From assembly GCA_036927565.1 (NCBI GenBank), contig JAYESD010000007.1, forward strand, positions 132,468,230 through 132,532,229: a stretch of DNA of 64,000 nucleotides, given 5' to 3'. Position numbers and translations under genes: made by a program. The stretch comes from Tuctoria greenei. Taxonomy: Eukaryota; Streptophyta; Magnoliopsida; Poales; Poaceae. The notes under the pieces are model-generated. The model saw nothing but the letters and a program-made list of their open reading frames with translations. It was not told where the DNA came from and made no database searches. This document shows, one piece after another, positions 36,000-47,179 of the stretch. Each line of letters starts with the position of its first letter. Positions within the stretch are counted from its first letter, which is position 1.

Positions 36000-36011
36000 C
36001 TCTGATACCAA
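36000..36011 (-). other. Primer-binding site of E
   Basis: Minus strand TTGGTATCAGAG follows the 5' LTR end CCTACA by one or two bases; it continues as TGGTATCAGAGC, complementary to the initiator methionine tRNA 3' end. Confidence 0.88.
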
Positions 36012-36012
36012 T

Positions 36013-37604
36013 TGTAGGATCGAAGAGAACGTGAAAGGCTACCTGAGGGGGGGGGGGGTGAATGGTAGATTTAAAAATCTTACGCAGAGGAAACAATTAA
36101 ACCTCAACCCCTTCGGTAGAAAAACGATCTGTTAAAGAAATCGTGTGTGAGACTAATCTAAACGTGTTTCACTGTGACAAAAGCAATAGATATCAGAGAG
36201 AATCAAGTCACGAAGACAACACAATAAGAATCACTCAAATCCGCCGAGAAAAACTCAAGTTATGATCGAAAGATCAAACAAAGGTCAATCTGCCCTACTC
36301 GAGAAAAAAACAGTTCTGGAACGCTGCAAAGAAACTCGTGTAGATCATAGACCACAAATCCAATGACCGTGAAATTTTGACATATGATATATGATCACGT
36401 TGTGAAGACAACCCAAAAAGAATCACGTCAATTGGATCTTTAAAACTCGAGTTATGATAAAACCACCGACGAAAGATAGTGCTGTCCAGAAACTCAACGA
36501 GTAAAATTTGTCTGGAACAAGTCGGACGAACAAGGCACAAAAGTTCCTTCAAACTACGAATTTTATTCAATATAACACAAGAGGAACAGCTCCAAAGTAG
36601 TGTACCACGAGCTCTGGGCTCTCTTGCTTATATAACCAGCTCGAAAGCCAACTCAACTCAAATCAGGAACCTAATCCTACTCTGTTCACGAATCGTAACT
36701 TTCCATAACTGCTTAGGATTCTTCTATACGCAGATAGAAGCAATCTTAAGACTTCCAAACACCTTAGGAACATATACCACATTCCTAAACAACTCAAATT
36801 CGTGATCCACACGAAATCCTATCATAACCAACTCAAATCTTTCCATATTTGAGTCAAACCCGACTCAGCCGCAACCTGAGTGCATAACCTAGTAAGTTGG
36901 ACTTTTCTGACCAATTATTTACGTCCACATCTCTTCATCACACCTTGGAACCATGCAGCCATGTCCATGCACTCCTTGCACACATGCAAACATCTTCCAA
37001 CGACGTCCACGATACCTTCATATGCATTGTTCTTGATTCAATCATGCTGCACAACCTCCTGATCAGCTCAACCACAATTCCTTCTAAATTTGGTTGTTGG
37101 AACCTCATCTCCTCCCTGAGACTAGTCCAATGGATCTCATCACCAGCCATGTATTGAACTCAAGCAACACCTACACATGAATAAACAACCAATCCATACG
37201 AGCCCAAGTCCTCGACTTGACTCAAGTTAGTTCCGAACACAACACCTTACGTGAGAACCTCACATAAGCATGTTGCAAAACCATAGTAACACGATATCAT
37301 CCATGTTAACCAAAAACGCACCAAAGACTTAGCAAATGAATACTAAGCAATCTTTCCAGAGATGTAAAGCAAGTACGAAACATTGCAAATGAAAAATAAA
37401 AGCATTGCGGTCAAGTTCCGGACCTTGCCAGAGCAACCCGAACCTTGAGCCGGAGCTAACAAAAACATGTCGGAGCTATCAAAGACATGCCGAAGCTAAA
37501 GTCGGACCTTGATAAAAAGGTGTTTTGGTGATATTCAAAACTTTTATCGTCAAAGCAAGTGTATTCACTACAAGCCAATATATTCATCACACATAGGTCT
37601 TACA
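36013..37604 (-). repeat. 5' LTR of E
   Basis: 1592 bp, near-identical to 27907-29494. A G-run at 36047-36057 is longer than in the partner LTR. Confidence 0.94.
36627..36634 (-). promoter_or_regulatory. TATA box of E 5' LTR
   Basis: Minus strand TATATAAG, conserved in LTR B (8763) and LTR D (near 55155). Confidence 0.6.
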
Positions 37605-37813
37605 CCTAAACATCGTTGAACCAATGTTGAAGCATAGCATAAGTCATTCATATTAACATAATCATATCATAACTACATATACTATAGTGGGAGTCTATAG
37701 TGTTTATGACCATAAGATGTGATCATGAGAGTGAAATCATAAAGACTATACCTTCCACATACATGGACTCCACAATCAAACAAGAAATGCTTTGTCCAAG
37801 TATACGTATAAAA

Positions 37814-38723
37814 TGATGAGAGAATTGATGAGTGAGGCCCGATCTTCCGAAAGGTAATGGGTAAGTCGATTGATGGAGATCTCGACGTTGATGATCCGAG
37901 GCTCTCGAGTAGAACACGAACAGCCCCTGCAATCACTACACCACCACTCCGTTGGTTATCAGCCGTGCTTCACACGATTGACCTCGCCAAGAAGGCTAAT
38001 CCCTGCAAGTGCAATCGAGAACACAAGCAAGAACGTAGAAGACACGATCTGAAATCGCGAAGTTGGGGTTTCACAAACTGTAGAACAGCGATATTATTAA
38101 TCTATGCAAAACCCAATTGTCTATGGCGGCTACCATGGAGTATATATAGGTGGGAGTACTTCCAAGGGGGTGTTAGGGTCGTGACCTAACCCTAAGACAC
38201 GAAAATAATGGACTTAGACTTGATACAAGGCCCAATGGCCCAATACTGTGGCGCAGCACCCTGACAGATTCTGTACTTGATTTTGTATCGACGATTCCCG
38301 TCGACTCCGAAGAAATTTTGACATGGGACCGGTTCCATTGGAAAGGTTATCCTCTCCTCTTTCTGTGCATATGTAGAACGTCCAAAACGGAGTTCGTATG
38401 CGTCCTGGGCGTCCGTTTTAGTGCGTACTACTCCTGGACTCCGAGTTGGATACGATTTGGAGTTTGGTTCGGTTTCCATCTTCTTTGAACGAATTCTCTG
38501 GTCTTCCACGTCCCTAATACTCCCTCCAAGTACTCCTTGAACCTCTCCATGGGTCCTAATCACAAATAAATCATTAAGTAGCAATCTATACTCAGAAACA
38601 TATAAGGAAATATATAAGAACGAGTTCACCTCTAAAATTAATTGTTGTGTATGAACTCTATTGATTGCATCTTGTATATTCAATGGAGTGTTGTTTGTAT
38701 CCATATAAGTGATGTCCTCATCA
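37814..38723 (-). repeat. 3' LTR of I
   Basis: 910 bp. It follows a purine tract (minus strand AGAAGGGGAGGA at 38724-38735) and contains the last 177 codons of the ORF. TATA-like sequence at 38141-38149. Confidence 0.93.
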
Positions 38724-40285
38724 TCCTCCCCTTCTTGTATTGGAGTCGTCCTCGACTCAAGTTCGTCTTCTATCATGTGTGGGTCCATATGTGCAACACC
38801 ATCAAATCTTCTTGTAAGCATGAAAGGAGGAGGCCAAGGTGGCGGACGACATAGTGCACCATCTTGATCTTGTCCAAACAAGAGCGCACATTCACTTGAG
38901 CCAAGATCCCAAACAAATAAACTTTGTACCATATTTGTAGGTGCAATGATAATGTGCATGATCTCGTCATTCTCCCCTTCTTTATGACAAGCCGTCCTCA
39001 GCTTGCTCGTATGTCCAGGAAAAAGGATTGCTTTGGGGGTAGAATGAACACTGTCCATATTGCACAACCGCAATGAACAATGCTTCTTTTTTATTTGTTG
39101 TCCTTGCTGCAATAAAAAAATGCTAGAAAAACTTGACAATACATTATTAGTGTTAGTGCATCCATTCATTTCACCATGTTGTTGCAGCACAAAAGGAGCT
39201 TGCACATTTGAACATATGTAAACTTTATGCACCATAAATTCACCACTATCTTCATAGTTGCCTATAGCATGAAAAATATTTCTACTTAATAAAGGCAATT
39301 CAGATTGTGAAAATATTCTCCTCTCTACAATATTTAGATCACAAAGAGTGTCAAATTCAATATAACCCAAAGTATTTAGAGAAGACAAAAATTTCAGCTC
39401 ATCATTTTCAGCAGTAGCGGTGATCAAATTATGAATTTCAGCACAAGTAGGTGAATTCAAAACACAATCATCTTGTACATTAACTTGTTTTTGCATAGGT
39501 ATAATAGAGTTATCAGCACACAACTCTTTCTTAACAGAAGGGTCAGCAGGAAAATCAACATGTGGCAATGGTGTATCAATAAAAGATTCCACTAGTCGCT
39601 CCTCGACAATAGCATGATTGGTGAAAAAATTCAGAACATCCAAAAACTTCTCACCTTCAACAAGTGTGTTGTGATATTCGTTACCTTTATTCTCATTTTC
39701 AGCAGTAATTGTGGGTGAAATATGAATTGATAGATCTGAATTTTCACAGGAGTTGTTGAACACCTCATTCGCTTTTGGATTTTCTACAATTATTAGTTCT
39801 TGTTCCTGCAAAAGGTTAGGCATAGGAGGAGGTACAACAAGAAAATTCTTCTCAAGCTCATGTATTTCATCTTTGCAATTGGATACACTAGTAAATGTTT
39901 CTCGCATAAGAATTTTCATATCTTTCCATGTTCGAGGTTTTTCTAAATCATTTAAATTGTTCCACCAAGTTAATGCACAACCTACTAATGCACTTGCAAT
40001 ATTTCTAATCTTCCTCCTCTCACACATATGACATTTTCCAAAAAATTTATCCAACTCTATTTCCCAAGCAATATATTCATCGTAATCAAAATCATCATAA
40101 GAAGGAAGAGATGGGAGAATGTAATTACTTCTCGTGGAAGGTGTTGCAAAGGTGGTCTCAATGCCATGTGAATCCTTGGTTGATGTTTGATTTTTAGTGA
40201 GCAACTCCATCGTCGTCTTCATCATGTCCATCATCTCAGCATATAATGCATGATTCTTGCTTTTACCTGACATTGTTAGTAGCAA
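38192..40285 (-). CDS. Element I ORF, 697 codons: gag-like start, unknown middle, polyprotein tail read into the LTR
   Basis: The start is ATG at 40285 or, more likely from H alignment, at 40273 (CTACTAACAATGTCAGG). Residues about 60-130 are gag-like (DYDEYIAWEIELDKFFG; SALVGCALTWWNNL). Residues about 150-500 match nothing I recognise; they are acidic, with no zinc knuckle and no enzyme motifs. Near residue 505 comes ELESRTTPIQEGEDDEDI, identical in part to the H polyprotein end. The frame then crosses the LTR boundary near residue 521 and goes on for 177 residues, including TDAQDAYELRFGRSTYAQKEE, to a stop at 38192. No stop or frameshift is present. It may aid packaging or targeting of the element using H-like enzymes. 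Confidence 0.8.
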   Translation of the reverse strand: MLLTMSGKSKNHALYAEMMDMMKTTMELLTKNQTSTKDSHGIETTFATPSTRSNYILPSLPSYDDFDYDEYIAWEIELDKFFGKCHMCERRKIRNIASALVGCALTWWNNLNDLEKPRTWKDMKILMRETFTSVSNCKDEIHELEKNFLVVPPPMPNLLQEQELIIVENPKANEVFNNSCENSDLSIHISPTITAENENKGNEYHNTLVEGEKFLDVLNFFTNHAIVEERLVESFIDTPLPHVDFPADPSVKKELCADNSIIPMQKQVNVQDDCVLNSPTCAEIHNLITATAENDELKFLSSLNTLGYIEFDTLCDLNIVERRIFSQSELPLLSRNIFHAIGNYEDSGEFMVHKVYICSNVQAPFVLQQHGEMNGCTNTNNVLSSFSSIFLLQQGQQIKKKHCSLRLCNMDSVHSTPKAILFPGHTSKLRTACHKEGENDEIMHIIIAPTNMVQSLFVWDLGSSECALLFGQDQDGALCRPPPWPPPFMLTRRFDGVAHMDPHMIEDELESRTTPIQEGEDDEDITYMDTNNTPLNIQDAINRVHTQQLILEVNSFLYISLYVSEYRLLLNDLFVIRTHGEVQGVLGGSIRDVEDQRIRSKKMETEPNSKSYPTRSPGVVRTKTDAQDAYELRFGRSTYAQKEERITFPMEPVPCQNFFGVDGNRRYKIKYRICQGAAPQYWAIGPCIKSKSIIFVS

Positions 40286-41480
40286 AAAGAAGACAACACA
40301 AAAAATATGTTATCCCTATCAACTACAAAGGATAATGGCAAAGTGGAAGTGGAATCACACACTCTCAAGCGTCTTACCAGGCTCTTACAAGTGTTCTTAC
40401 CGACACTGCAGGTGGCAAACGGTGGACGGTATGAAGAAACCAATGAAGCGTGGGATGATTGCAAAGGTGTATCAATTCTGCTCAAGAGTAAGGTGTAGCT
40501 TGGATGGCACTTTCTATGTAGCAAGGATTAGCAACAATGAAATCAGATAGTAAAGTTGAATAAGTGTCCAAAGTATTTGTCAAAGTTGCTGGCCTAAATG
40601 TGTTCCTAGTAGTTCAAGCTAGCAAGACATGAGACAAAACTAGATGACAAAGAATGCAAGCACTTTTGTTTTTTTTTTGGTTGTTTTTTTTTCTCTTTTT
40701 CGTGCGGCTTTTGTTTCTTATTTTGCACTTGCCTTTTTATTTTTTCTTCCTTCTTTTTTCAGAATGTGCTGCAAGGGAAGAACACAATGAAAATCAATCC
40801 AAGATATCTCGTGTGTCTGTCGTTGATTTTCTGCTCAATCTTCCAAGGAGGAATAGGCACACTTATAGGCTCTAAATTGGAAAACTTAGAACAGCAATAT
40901 TGTATATATATCTCTCCTATTTAATTTCAATATATGGAAGACCTATTTTGGAAAAGAACAATAGGAGATACTGCCCCCGAAATACAGACTGTTCAGAATT
41001 TTTAGATCAATAACAGATTCAGATCTAATGCAATTTCTACATCTATAACTATATTTTCTGGGAAAATGATAAGCAAGAAAGTTATAGAGAACTTCTTAAT
41101 CTTTCCAGAAAGTACAAGAACTCTAAAATCCGAGTTCGTATGAGTAAGATATGATGAAAATACCGAACTGGACAGAGGTGAATCTAATCTGGACGTGATG
41201 ACGTGATTCAAAAGGATGAATCACACAATGCAAGACTCAAACTAAGACCAAAAACACTTCTAAACCAGCAATATGACTCAACCACGGACACAAACTCAAC
41301 AAAACCAAACTGAATAACAAAGTTGCAAAGGCTCAATGTGGTTTGGACAAAGTAATGAACAAATCTACTAAACTGCAAGTTTTTTTTGTAGCTTTTTTGT
41401 GGACTCTAGGTATGAAAAACAAAACTAATGTAATGGATAGATGAATTACCTAACGGGCAACCTGGAAATCAGATACCAAT
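40286..41480 (-). other. Leader and primer-binding site of I
   Basis: Minus strand TTGGTATCTGATTTCC follows the 5' LTR by one base (41464-41479). It differs from the H site (TGGTATCAGATTTCC) by one base. The last 120 bp before the ORF align with H. No gene is visible in the leader. Confidence 0.75.
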
Positions 41481-42390
41481 TGATGAGAGAATTGATGAGT
41501 GAGGCCCGATCTTCCGAAAGGTAATGGGTAAGTCGATTGATGGAGATCTCGACGTTGATGATCCGAGGCTCTCGAGTAGAACACGAACAGCCCCTGCAAT
41601 CACTACACCACCGCTCCGTTGGTTATCAACCGTGCTTCACACGATTGACCTCGCCAAGAAGGCTAATCCCTGCAAGTGCAACCGAGAACACAAGCAAGAA
41701 CGTAGAAGACACGATCTGAAATCGCGAAGTTGGGGTTTCACAAACTGTAGAACAGCGATATTATTAATCTATGCAAAACCCAATTGTCTGTGGCGGCTAC
41801 CATGGAGTATATATAGGTGGGAGGACTTTCAAGGGGGTGTTAGGGTCGTGATCTAACCCTAAGAAACGAAAATAATGGACTTAGACTTGATACAAGGCCC
41901 AATGGCCCAATACGGTGGCGCAGCACCCTGACAGATTCTGTACTTGATTTTGTATCGACGATTCCCGTCGACTCCGAAGGTATTTTGACATGGGACCGGT
42001 GCCATTGGAAAGGATATCCTCTCCTCTTTCTGTGCATATGTAGAACGTACAAAACGGAGTTCTTATGCGTCCTGGGCGTCCGTTTTAGTGCGTACTACTC
42101 CTGGACTCTGAGTTGGATACGATTTGGAGTTTGGTTCGGTTTCCATCTTCTTTGAACGAATTATCTGGTCTTCCACGTCCCTAATACTCCCTCCAAGTAC
42201 TCCTTGAACCTCTCCATGGGTCCTAATCACAAATAAATCATTAAGTAGCAATCTATACTAAAAAACATATAAGGAAATATATAAGAACGAGTTCACCTCT
42301 AAAATTAATTATTGTGTATGAACTCTATTGATTGCATCTTGTATATTCAATGGAGTGTTGTTAGTATCCATATAAGTGATGTCCTCATCA
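41481..42390 (-). repeat. 5' LTR of I
   Basis: 910 bp, same length as the 3' LTR with scattered substitutions. One of these makes a stop in the part matching the ORF tail (near 42257). Confidence 0.93.
41809..41816 (-). promoter_or_regulatory. TATA box of I 5' LTR
   Basis: Minus strand CCTATATATAC, also at 38141 in the 3' LTR. It should drive the transcript that carries the 697-codon ORF. Confidence 0.6.
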
Positions 42391-43128
42391 TAAAAGAAGA
42401 CTAAAGATAATATCTTTATTAAGCACAAAGTCACAAATACAAGAAGGAATACATAAGCCATACCTTTCCCAATGTGGAATTGGGAAGAGAGACTCCTTCT
42501 ACTCCTTTCCCAATTTGGACTTAGGACTAGAGGCTCTCCTCTCTACATCCTAACTCCTCTAAGGACTATGAAAGATAGTGTATACAATAGAATGATGCCC
42601 AAGTGGTGTGTGTTGAAGTGAGGGGTAGGCGGTCCTATTTATACTAGTGTTGAGATCGGTTCCCGCCACCAAAAGCGCGCGAATCAGTCACCATTGACTC
42701 CAGGGAGCCGGGAGGAGCCAACACGTAGAGGTTGACCGAGTTTGGTGCAAAGACCAGGTCGGCTGACCCCCTGGTTCGGCCGACCTAGTCATTGCACCGT
42801 TTCTCATGTGCTTTCTCAAGGTGGCTGCCAGGTGGGTCCCATTGACGTATATGGGTGATACACCGTTGGATCTCCTCGGATACTTCTGTTGTGGGCCATT
42901 TGATCCATGGGATGCCATGTGTTGTTGCCTGATTGGCTGGGGTGATATTTTATAGGATTGGTCCCTCTAAATTTCCTCATTTCCTGCATAAAATGCTGCA
43001 TACACATATTTCTCCAAGTCCAAGTGGAATTGGGTTAGATAGAAAGGTGATGTGTGCAAGAAATAACATATCCTTCACATAATTGAGTTAAATTGATATA
43101 TGAAATTGGTATATAACAGCCTTCAACA

Positions 43129-44895
43129 AACTCCCCCAAGCTTATCCTTTGCTTGTCCCGAGCAAAGTCAAGACTTTAGGTTACATTAATCAAGAACACA
43201 CAAAACAACTCGAAAACAGGTTACGTTAGCCAAAAGCAAATTGAACCCAATTTTCAAATTGTCTTGCCCAGCTTGAAATAACTTGTAAATGCAATGAGGG
43301 TCAAAGCAAATCTTTTTGGTTTGAACTAGGAAGATAAATTCAAGTGGTCATTCACGTAGTTCATATCCAATTAAGTTTCTCCCCTAATTCAAATTTTTAG
43401 TTTTATGATGGTTGAAAATTTTACTTTTCAACATGCAAGTGTGGAATTCCAAACATGCAAATGCAAGGGTTGATGCAATTTGGAAAACAAATATGAGATA
43501 ACTACCAATTAACCTATTGGCAAGGACTCACCAAATTTTTGAAGTCCGATGAGTAGGACTTACCTCCGTTCTGTTCAGCGCGATGATTTGTTGTCCAATC
43601 CCAGAGTTCAAGATGTGGATGATTTCTTTTGTTTTGACATGCCAAACTCATTTGGCTGTCATTTCGACATGTGGGCCACATGGTGGCCCTAGCCTCTCCC
43701 CGTTGTATTGATATAGACATGTTGTTGTAGCGACGGGTTCTCGCTCTTGAATGTATTCCTTCATGAGCATGGTGAGACTTTGTCCTTCTTAGGGGTGCCA
43801 CTCTGACCATATTGCTATTCCATTGAATCAACCCATATCTTGATCATGGGTCAAAGGCTTCCTTGGGCATGATGACATGTGGACTCCACAATCAAACAAG
43901 AAACACTTCATCCACTATGTCACTTGCCCTAGGTTGAATGGGTTTGGTCGAAGTGTGGGAATCCTAACAAGTGATGTAGGATATCTTGGATTTTGAATGC
44001 TCCTTAAGTTCTTGTCCTTGGCCAAGATCTTCATGTGAATGTTGTCTTGAATTTTTGCTTGGCCAAGATACTTCAAGGTAGGCTAGTTGAACTTAAATCC
44101 CTTGGAAAGCCATAGCCTCCTTGAATACAAGGGTGATGTTAATTCCACCCTTGACCTCCTTGTGAAAGGTAGCCATTGGAGTTGTTGTTTGAAAAAGGTC
44201 CTCATGGGTCTTAGGGAAATAATTCCCAGGCGTCCCATGTTGACATGGATTTTCACAAATCATGTGAATATCCACGACTTGGATTATCCAAACAAATCTC
44301 CATTGACTTGGTATTCATGATACTTCAATGGGAGGTGTAGTTCCATAACTAGCATGTCCACCTTGTGAAGTGGTGTGCATGACAAGCTATGGGAACTCGA
44401 GCATTCTTCAATTCACCCCTTGAGTGGAGACCTTCTTCTTATCCATGATGGATGAGAATAGGGCTCCTTCAGCTCCAGCACGAATGTGGTCATGAATTGG
44501 TGGAGCCAACCCATGACATGAGTGTTGGATGAAGAGCCAACTATCCACCCCATGGTGGAGGCAAACCAAGAAGAACTCTTGGAGCCTTCTCCAAGCTTGG
44601 GTATGGATGACTTTGGCTCCTACTGAAAGCTGAAATTATCCCGCAAAAAAAAAGGCAATGGTGTTGCCTAGAGAACATTTGTTGAGGTACGCCTTAAATC
44701 ATCTTGCAGTTTAGCACTTGCGTCCTCGTTGGCCATCCCATACAATGGGTTGGACAACACTACCCTGTTTTCACACAAAGGAGAAAACAAACAAGGGTAT
44801 TCCTGTCTAATAACTATTAGTACCTATAGCTTAATCACAAGTGATAGCTATCCTTCACTTCCTTTGCCTTCCCCGGCAATGGCGCCAGAAATGCT
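43129..44895 (-). other. Internal region of F, no recognisable gene
   Basis: 1767 bp. Near the 3' LTR the minus strand reads a GGGACAAGCAAAGGATAAGC stretch and then CTTGGGGGAGTT, typical of Athila purine-tract regions. Open frames here are short and show no known motif. An A-run of ten lies at 44645-44654. Confidence 0.7.
44870..44886 (-). other. Primer-binding site of F (tRNA-Asp type)
   Basis: Minus strand TGGCGCCATTGCCGGGG is complementary, with one mismatch, to the 3' end of plant tRNA-Asp, the primer typical for Athila elements. A second copy (TGGTGCCGTTGCCGGGG, minus strand) lies 59 bp further into the LTR at 44929-44945, and in the partner LTR near 27253. Confidence 0.75.
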
Positions 44896-46520
44896 TGTTG
44901 ATGGCTCCTAAGATATACTAACAACTCATCCCCGGCAACGGCACCAGAAATGCTTGTTGGTATTTCTTAACACCACAGATCATCTCCGGTAAAGAGATAT
45001 GATCCGAAAGCGCATGGAAGATACCATTGTAGCATTTCACCCATGAGTATTCCCAAGGGTATCGTATCTATCCCAAAGGAAGGCAATGGAGTAAAGTATA
45101 TATTACTCTTATGGTCAAGCTATGGGATACTAATCCATTATCTGGACAGGGGTAAGTTGATAATAGGGGTAGTGTGACACACACCTAGGCAATCTATTCT
45201 AAAGGGTAAAATGGGTGCTAGAGGGAGATTGGATTGAGAGTTAGAGAGTTGCTCCTACAATGCTCCTAATACATATACATAGACTAAGGTAGATACTAAT
45301 GGTCATGTCAATGATGAATTCCTATGCAATGCTATTCAACACATCGGGCACGGGCTTACCCCTAGCAATACTAGGGCGACTCCCGCCAAGAGCTTGTGGC
45401 ATAGCCAAACGTGGAGGATTACAAAGGACAGATAGGGTTGTCACCACCTACTGCCTACCTCTTCAATCTGTGGGTCTACGAGACATCCAACACTACTTAA
45501 ATACCCTAGCACCATGCTAGCATACTAAGCAAATACCTTAGGAGCCATGGAACAAGCCATCCTAAGGCAATGACTAACCTAAACATCGTTGAACCAATGT
45601 TGAAGCATAGCATAAGTCATTCATATTAACATACTCATATCATAACTACATAGACTATAGTGGGAGTCTATAGTGTTTATGACCATAAGATGTGATCATG
45701 AGAGTGAAATCATAAAGACTATACCTTCCACATACATGGACTCCACAATCAAACAAGAAACGCTTTGTCCAACTATACGTATAAAAGAAGACTAAAGATA
45801 ATATCTTTATTGAGCACAAAGTCACAAATACAAGAAGGAATACATAAGCCATACCTTTTCCAATGTGGAATTGGGAAGAGAGACTCCTTCTACTCCTTTC
45901 CCAGTTTGGACTTGGGACTAGAGGCTCTCCTCTCTACATCCTAACTCCTCTAAGGACTATGGAAGATAGTGTATACAATAGAATGATGCCCAAGTGGTGT
46001 GTGTTGAAGTGAGGGGTAGGGGGTCCTATTTATACTAGTGTCGAGGTCGGTTCCCGCCACCAAAAGCGCGCAAATCAGTCACCATTGACTCCAGGGAGTC
46101 GGGAGGAGCCAATAGGTAGAGGCTGACCGATTTTGGTGCAAAGACCAGGTCGGCAGACCCCCTGGTTCGGCCGACCTGGTCATTGCACCGTTTCTCGTGT
46201 GCTTTCTCCAGTTGGCTGTCAGGTGGGTCCCATTGATGTATATGGGTGATACACCATTGGATCTCCTCGGATACTTCTGTTTGTGGGCCATTTGATCCAT
46301 GGGATGCCATGTGTCGTCCCCTGATTGGTTGGGATGATATTTTATAGGATTGGTCCCTCTACATTTCCTCATTTCCTACATAAAATGCTGCATACACATA
46401 TTTCTCCAAGTCCAAGTGGAATTGGGTTAGATAGAAAGGTGATGTGTGCAAGAAATGACATATCCTTCACATAATTGAGTTAAATTGACGGATGAAATTG
46501 GTATATAACAGCCGTCAACA
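44896..46520 (-). repeat. 5' LTR of F, uninterrupted
   Basis: 1625 bp, TGTTGATGGC to GCCGTCAACA. It keeps the empty target sites of E (CCTAA, 45578) and I (TAAAA, 45782). Minus-strand TATA-like box in CTATTTATACTAG near 46026. Confidence 0.92.
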
Positions 46521-46525
46521 CGCAC

Positions 46526-47110
46526 TGGATTGCTCGGAGCTTCTTGCAACGCCTACGACCCTCGGTGGACGCCATGGTTGCAGGGCCACCAGGACCACTA
46601 GCTTCTGGGTGCTGTTCTCGCCCCCTTCACTCAGTTCAGCAGGCTAAGCGGTAGGTCTTGACAATCTCCTAACAAAAACTCCGTCGGTAGCTTGAGCTCT
46701 GGTTGAAGCCTTCGTTGAGAGTTCATCAGCTTCAGCGTTGTTTAGATGCTGGACATGCAGAGGTCCAGGAGGTGGAAGTCCTTCTGGAGCTTCTGGACTT
46801 CAAGGAGGTAAGCAGCGAGTTGTGGGTTGTTGCAGCTGCATTCGACCTTGACTTGCTTGATAATGAGCTGCGAGTCACCCTTCACTAGAAACTGCTTGAC
46901 GCCATATGATAGCGCCACCTTGAGTCCGTAGATGAGAGCTTCATATGCTGCCATGTTGTTGGTTGCCTTAAAGTCAAGGTGTACCATGTACTTGACCTTT
47001 TCCCCAGTCAGAATGAGGAGCAGAATTCCAGCTCTGGCCCCCTACTTCTGCACAGAGCCGTCGAAGTAGAGAGTCCAACGAGGCTTGGTGAAGATCGGGA
47101 CCTTGGGTTC
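46526..47110 (-). pseudogene. J second (archaeal-type) RNase H
   Basis: Minus strand has RWTLYFDGSVQK, then KYMVHLDFKATNNMAAYEALIYGL and LVKGDSQLIIKQV. The DG-S, E and D-S motifs fit the additional RNase H of Tat-lineage elements. A stop near 47052 follows VQK. It continues toward integrase until F interrupts at 46520. Confidence 0.85.
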
Positions 47111-47179
47111 CAGCCTCTACTCACTGTGGCCCCCTGGATTTGATGAAGAAGGGGTCCACTCCACCACAAAGTCAGCCAA

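Larger units (their letters stand above)
27907..37604 (-). mobile_element. Element E: complete Sirevirus-like copia retrotransposon
   Basis: 9698 bp, with LTRs of 1588 bp (left, 3') and 1592 bp (right, 5'), starting TGTAAGAC and ending CGATCCTACA on the minus strand. It is flanked by CCTAA (27902-27906, 37605-37609). It has a methionine-tRNA primer-binding site, a long gag, a gag-pol arrangement in one frame, and several purine tracts. The LTR pair is very similar, so the insertion is fairly recent, yet pol already has several stops. The empty target site is at 45578-45582 in the other LTR of F. Confidence 0.95.
37814..42390 (-). mobile_element. Element I: non-autonomous relative of H with one intact ORF
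   Basis: 4577 bp, with two 910-bp LTRs (37814-38723 and 41481-42390) that start TGATGAGGACATCAC and end CTCTCATCA on the minus strand. It is flanked by TAAAA (37809-37813, 42391-42395). The LTR ends, primer-binding site, leader and polyprotein tail are homologous to H, but protease, RT, RNase H and integrase are absent. The empty target is at 45782-45786 in the other LTR of F. The intact ORF and near-identical LTRs suggest a young insertion. Confidence 0.93.
27220..43128 (-). repeat. 3' LTR of F, interrupted by E and I
   Basis: The LTR pieces are 27220-27906, 37605-37813 and 42391-43128. Removing E and I with one copy of each target duplication gives 1624 bp. It is collinear with the LTR at 44896-46520. 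The purine tract (minus strand, CTTGGGGGAGTT) touches it at 43129. Confidence 0.92.
27220..46520 (-). mobile_element. Element F: non-autonomous Athila-like LTR retrotransposon (LARD type), with E and I inside
   Basis: F starts TGTTGACGGC and ends GCCGTCAACA, and is flanked by CGCAC (27215-27219, 46521-46525). Without its two nested insertions it would be about 5.0 kb: two LTRs of 1624 and 1625 bp around 1767 bp of internal sequence. The internal part has a tRNA-Asp type primer-binding site and a GGGGGAG purine tract, as in Athila elements, but no gag or pol. It must have moved using proteins from another element. J coding sequence resumes on both sides. Confidence 0.88.

Noticed and set aside
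43514..43831. 105-codon minus-strand frame in the internal region of F
   Set aside because: No known domain, no conservation evidence, and composition like the surrounding noncoding DNA.
44870..44886. tRNA-Asp-like sequence
   Set aside because: Only the 3' end of the tRNA is matched, next to an LTR; it is the primer-binding site of F, not a tRNA gene.
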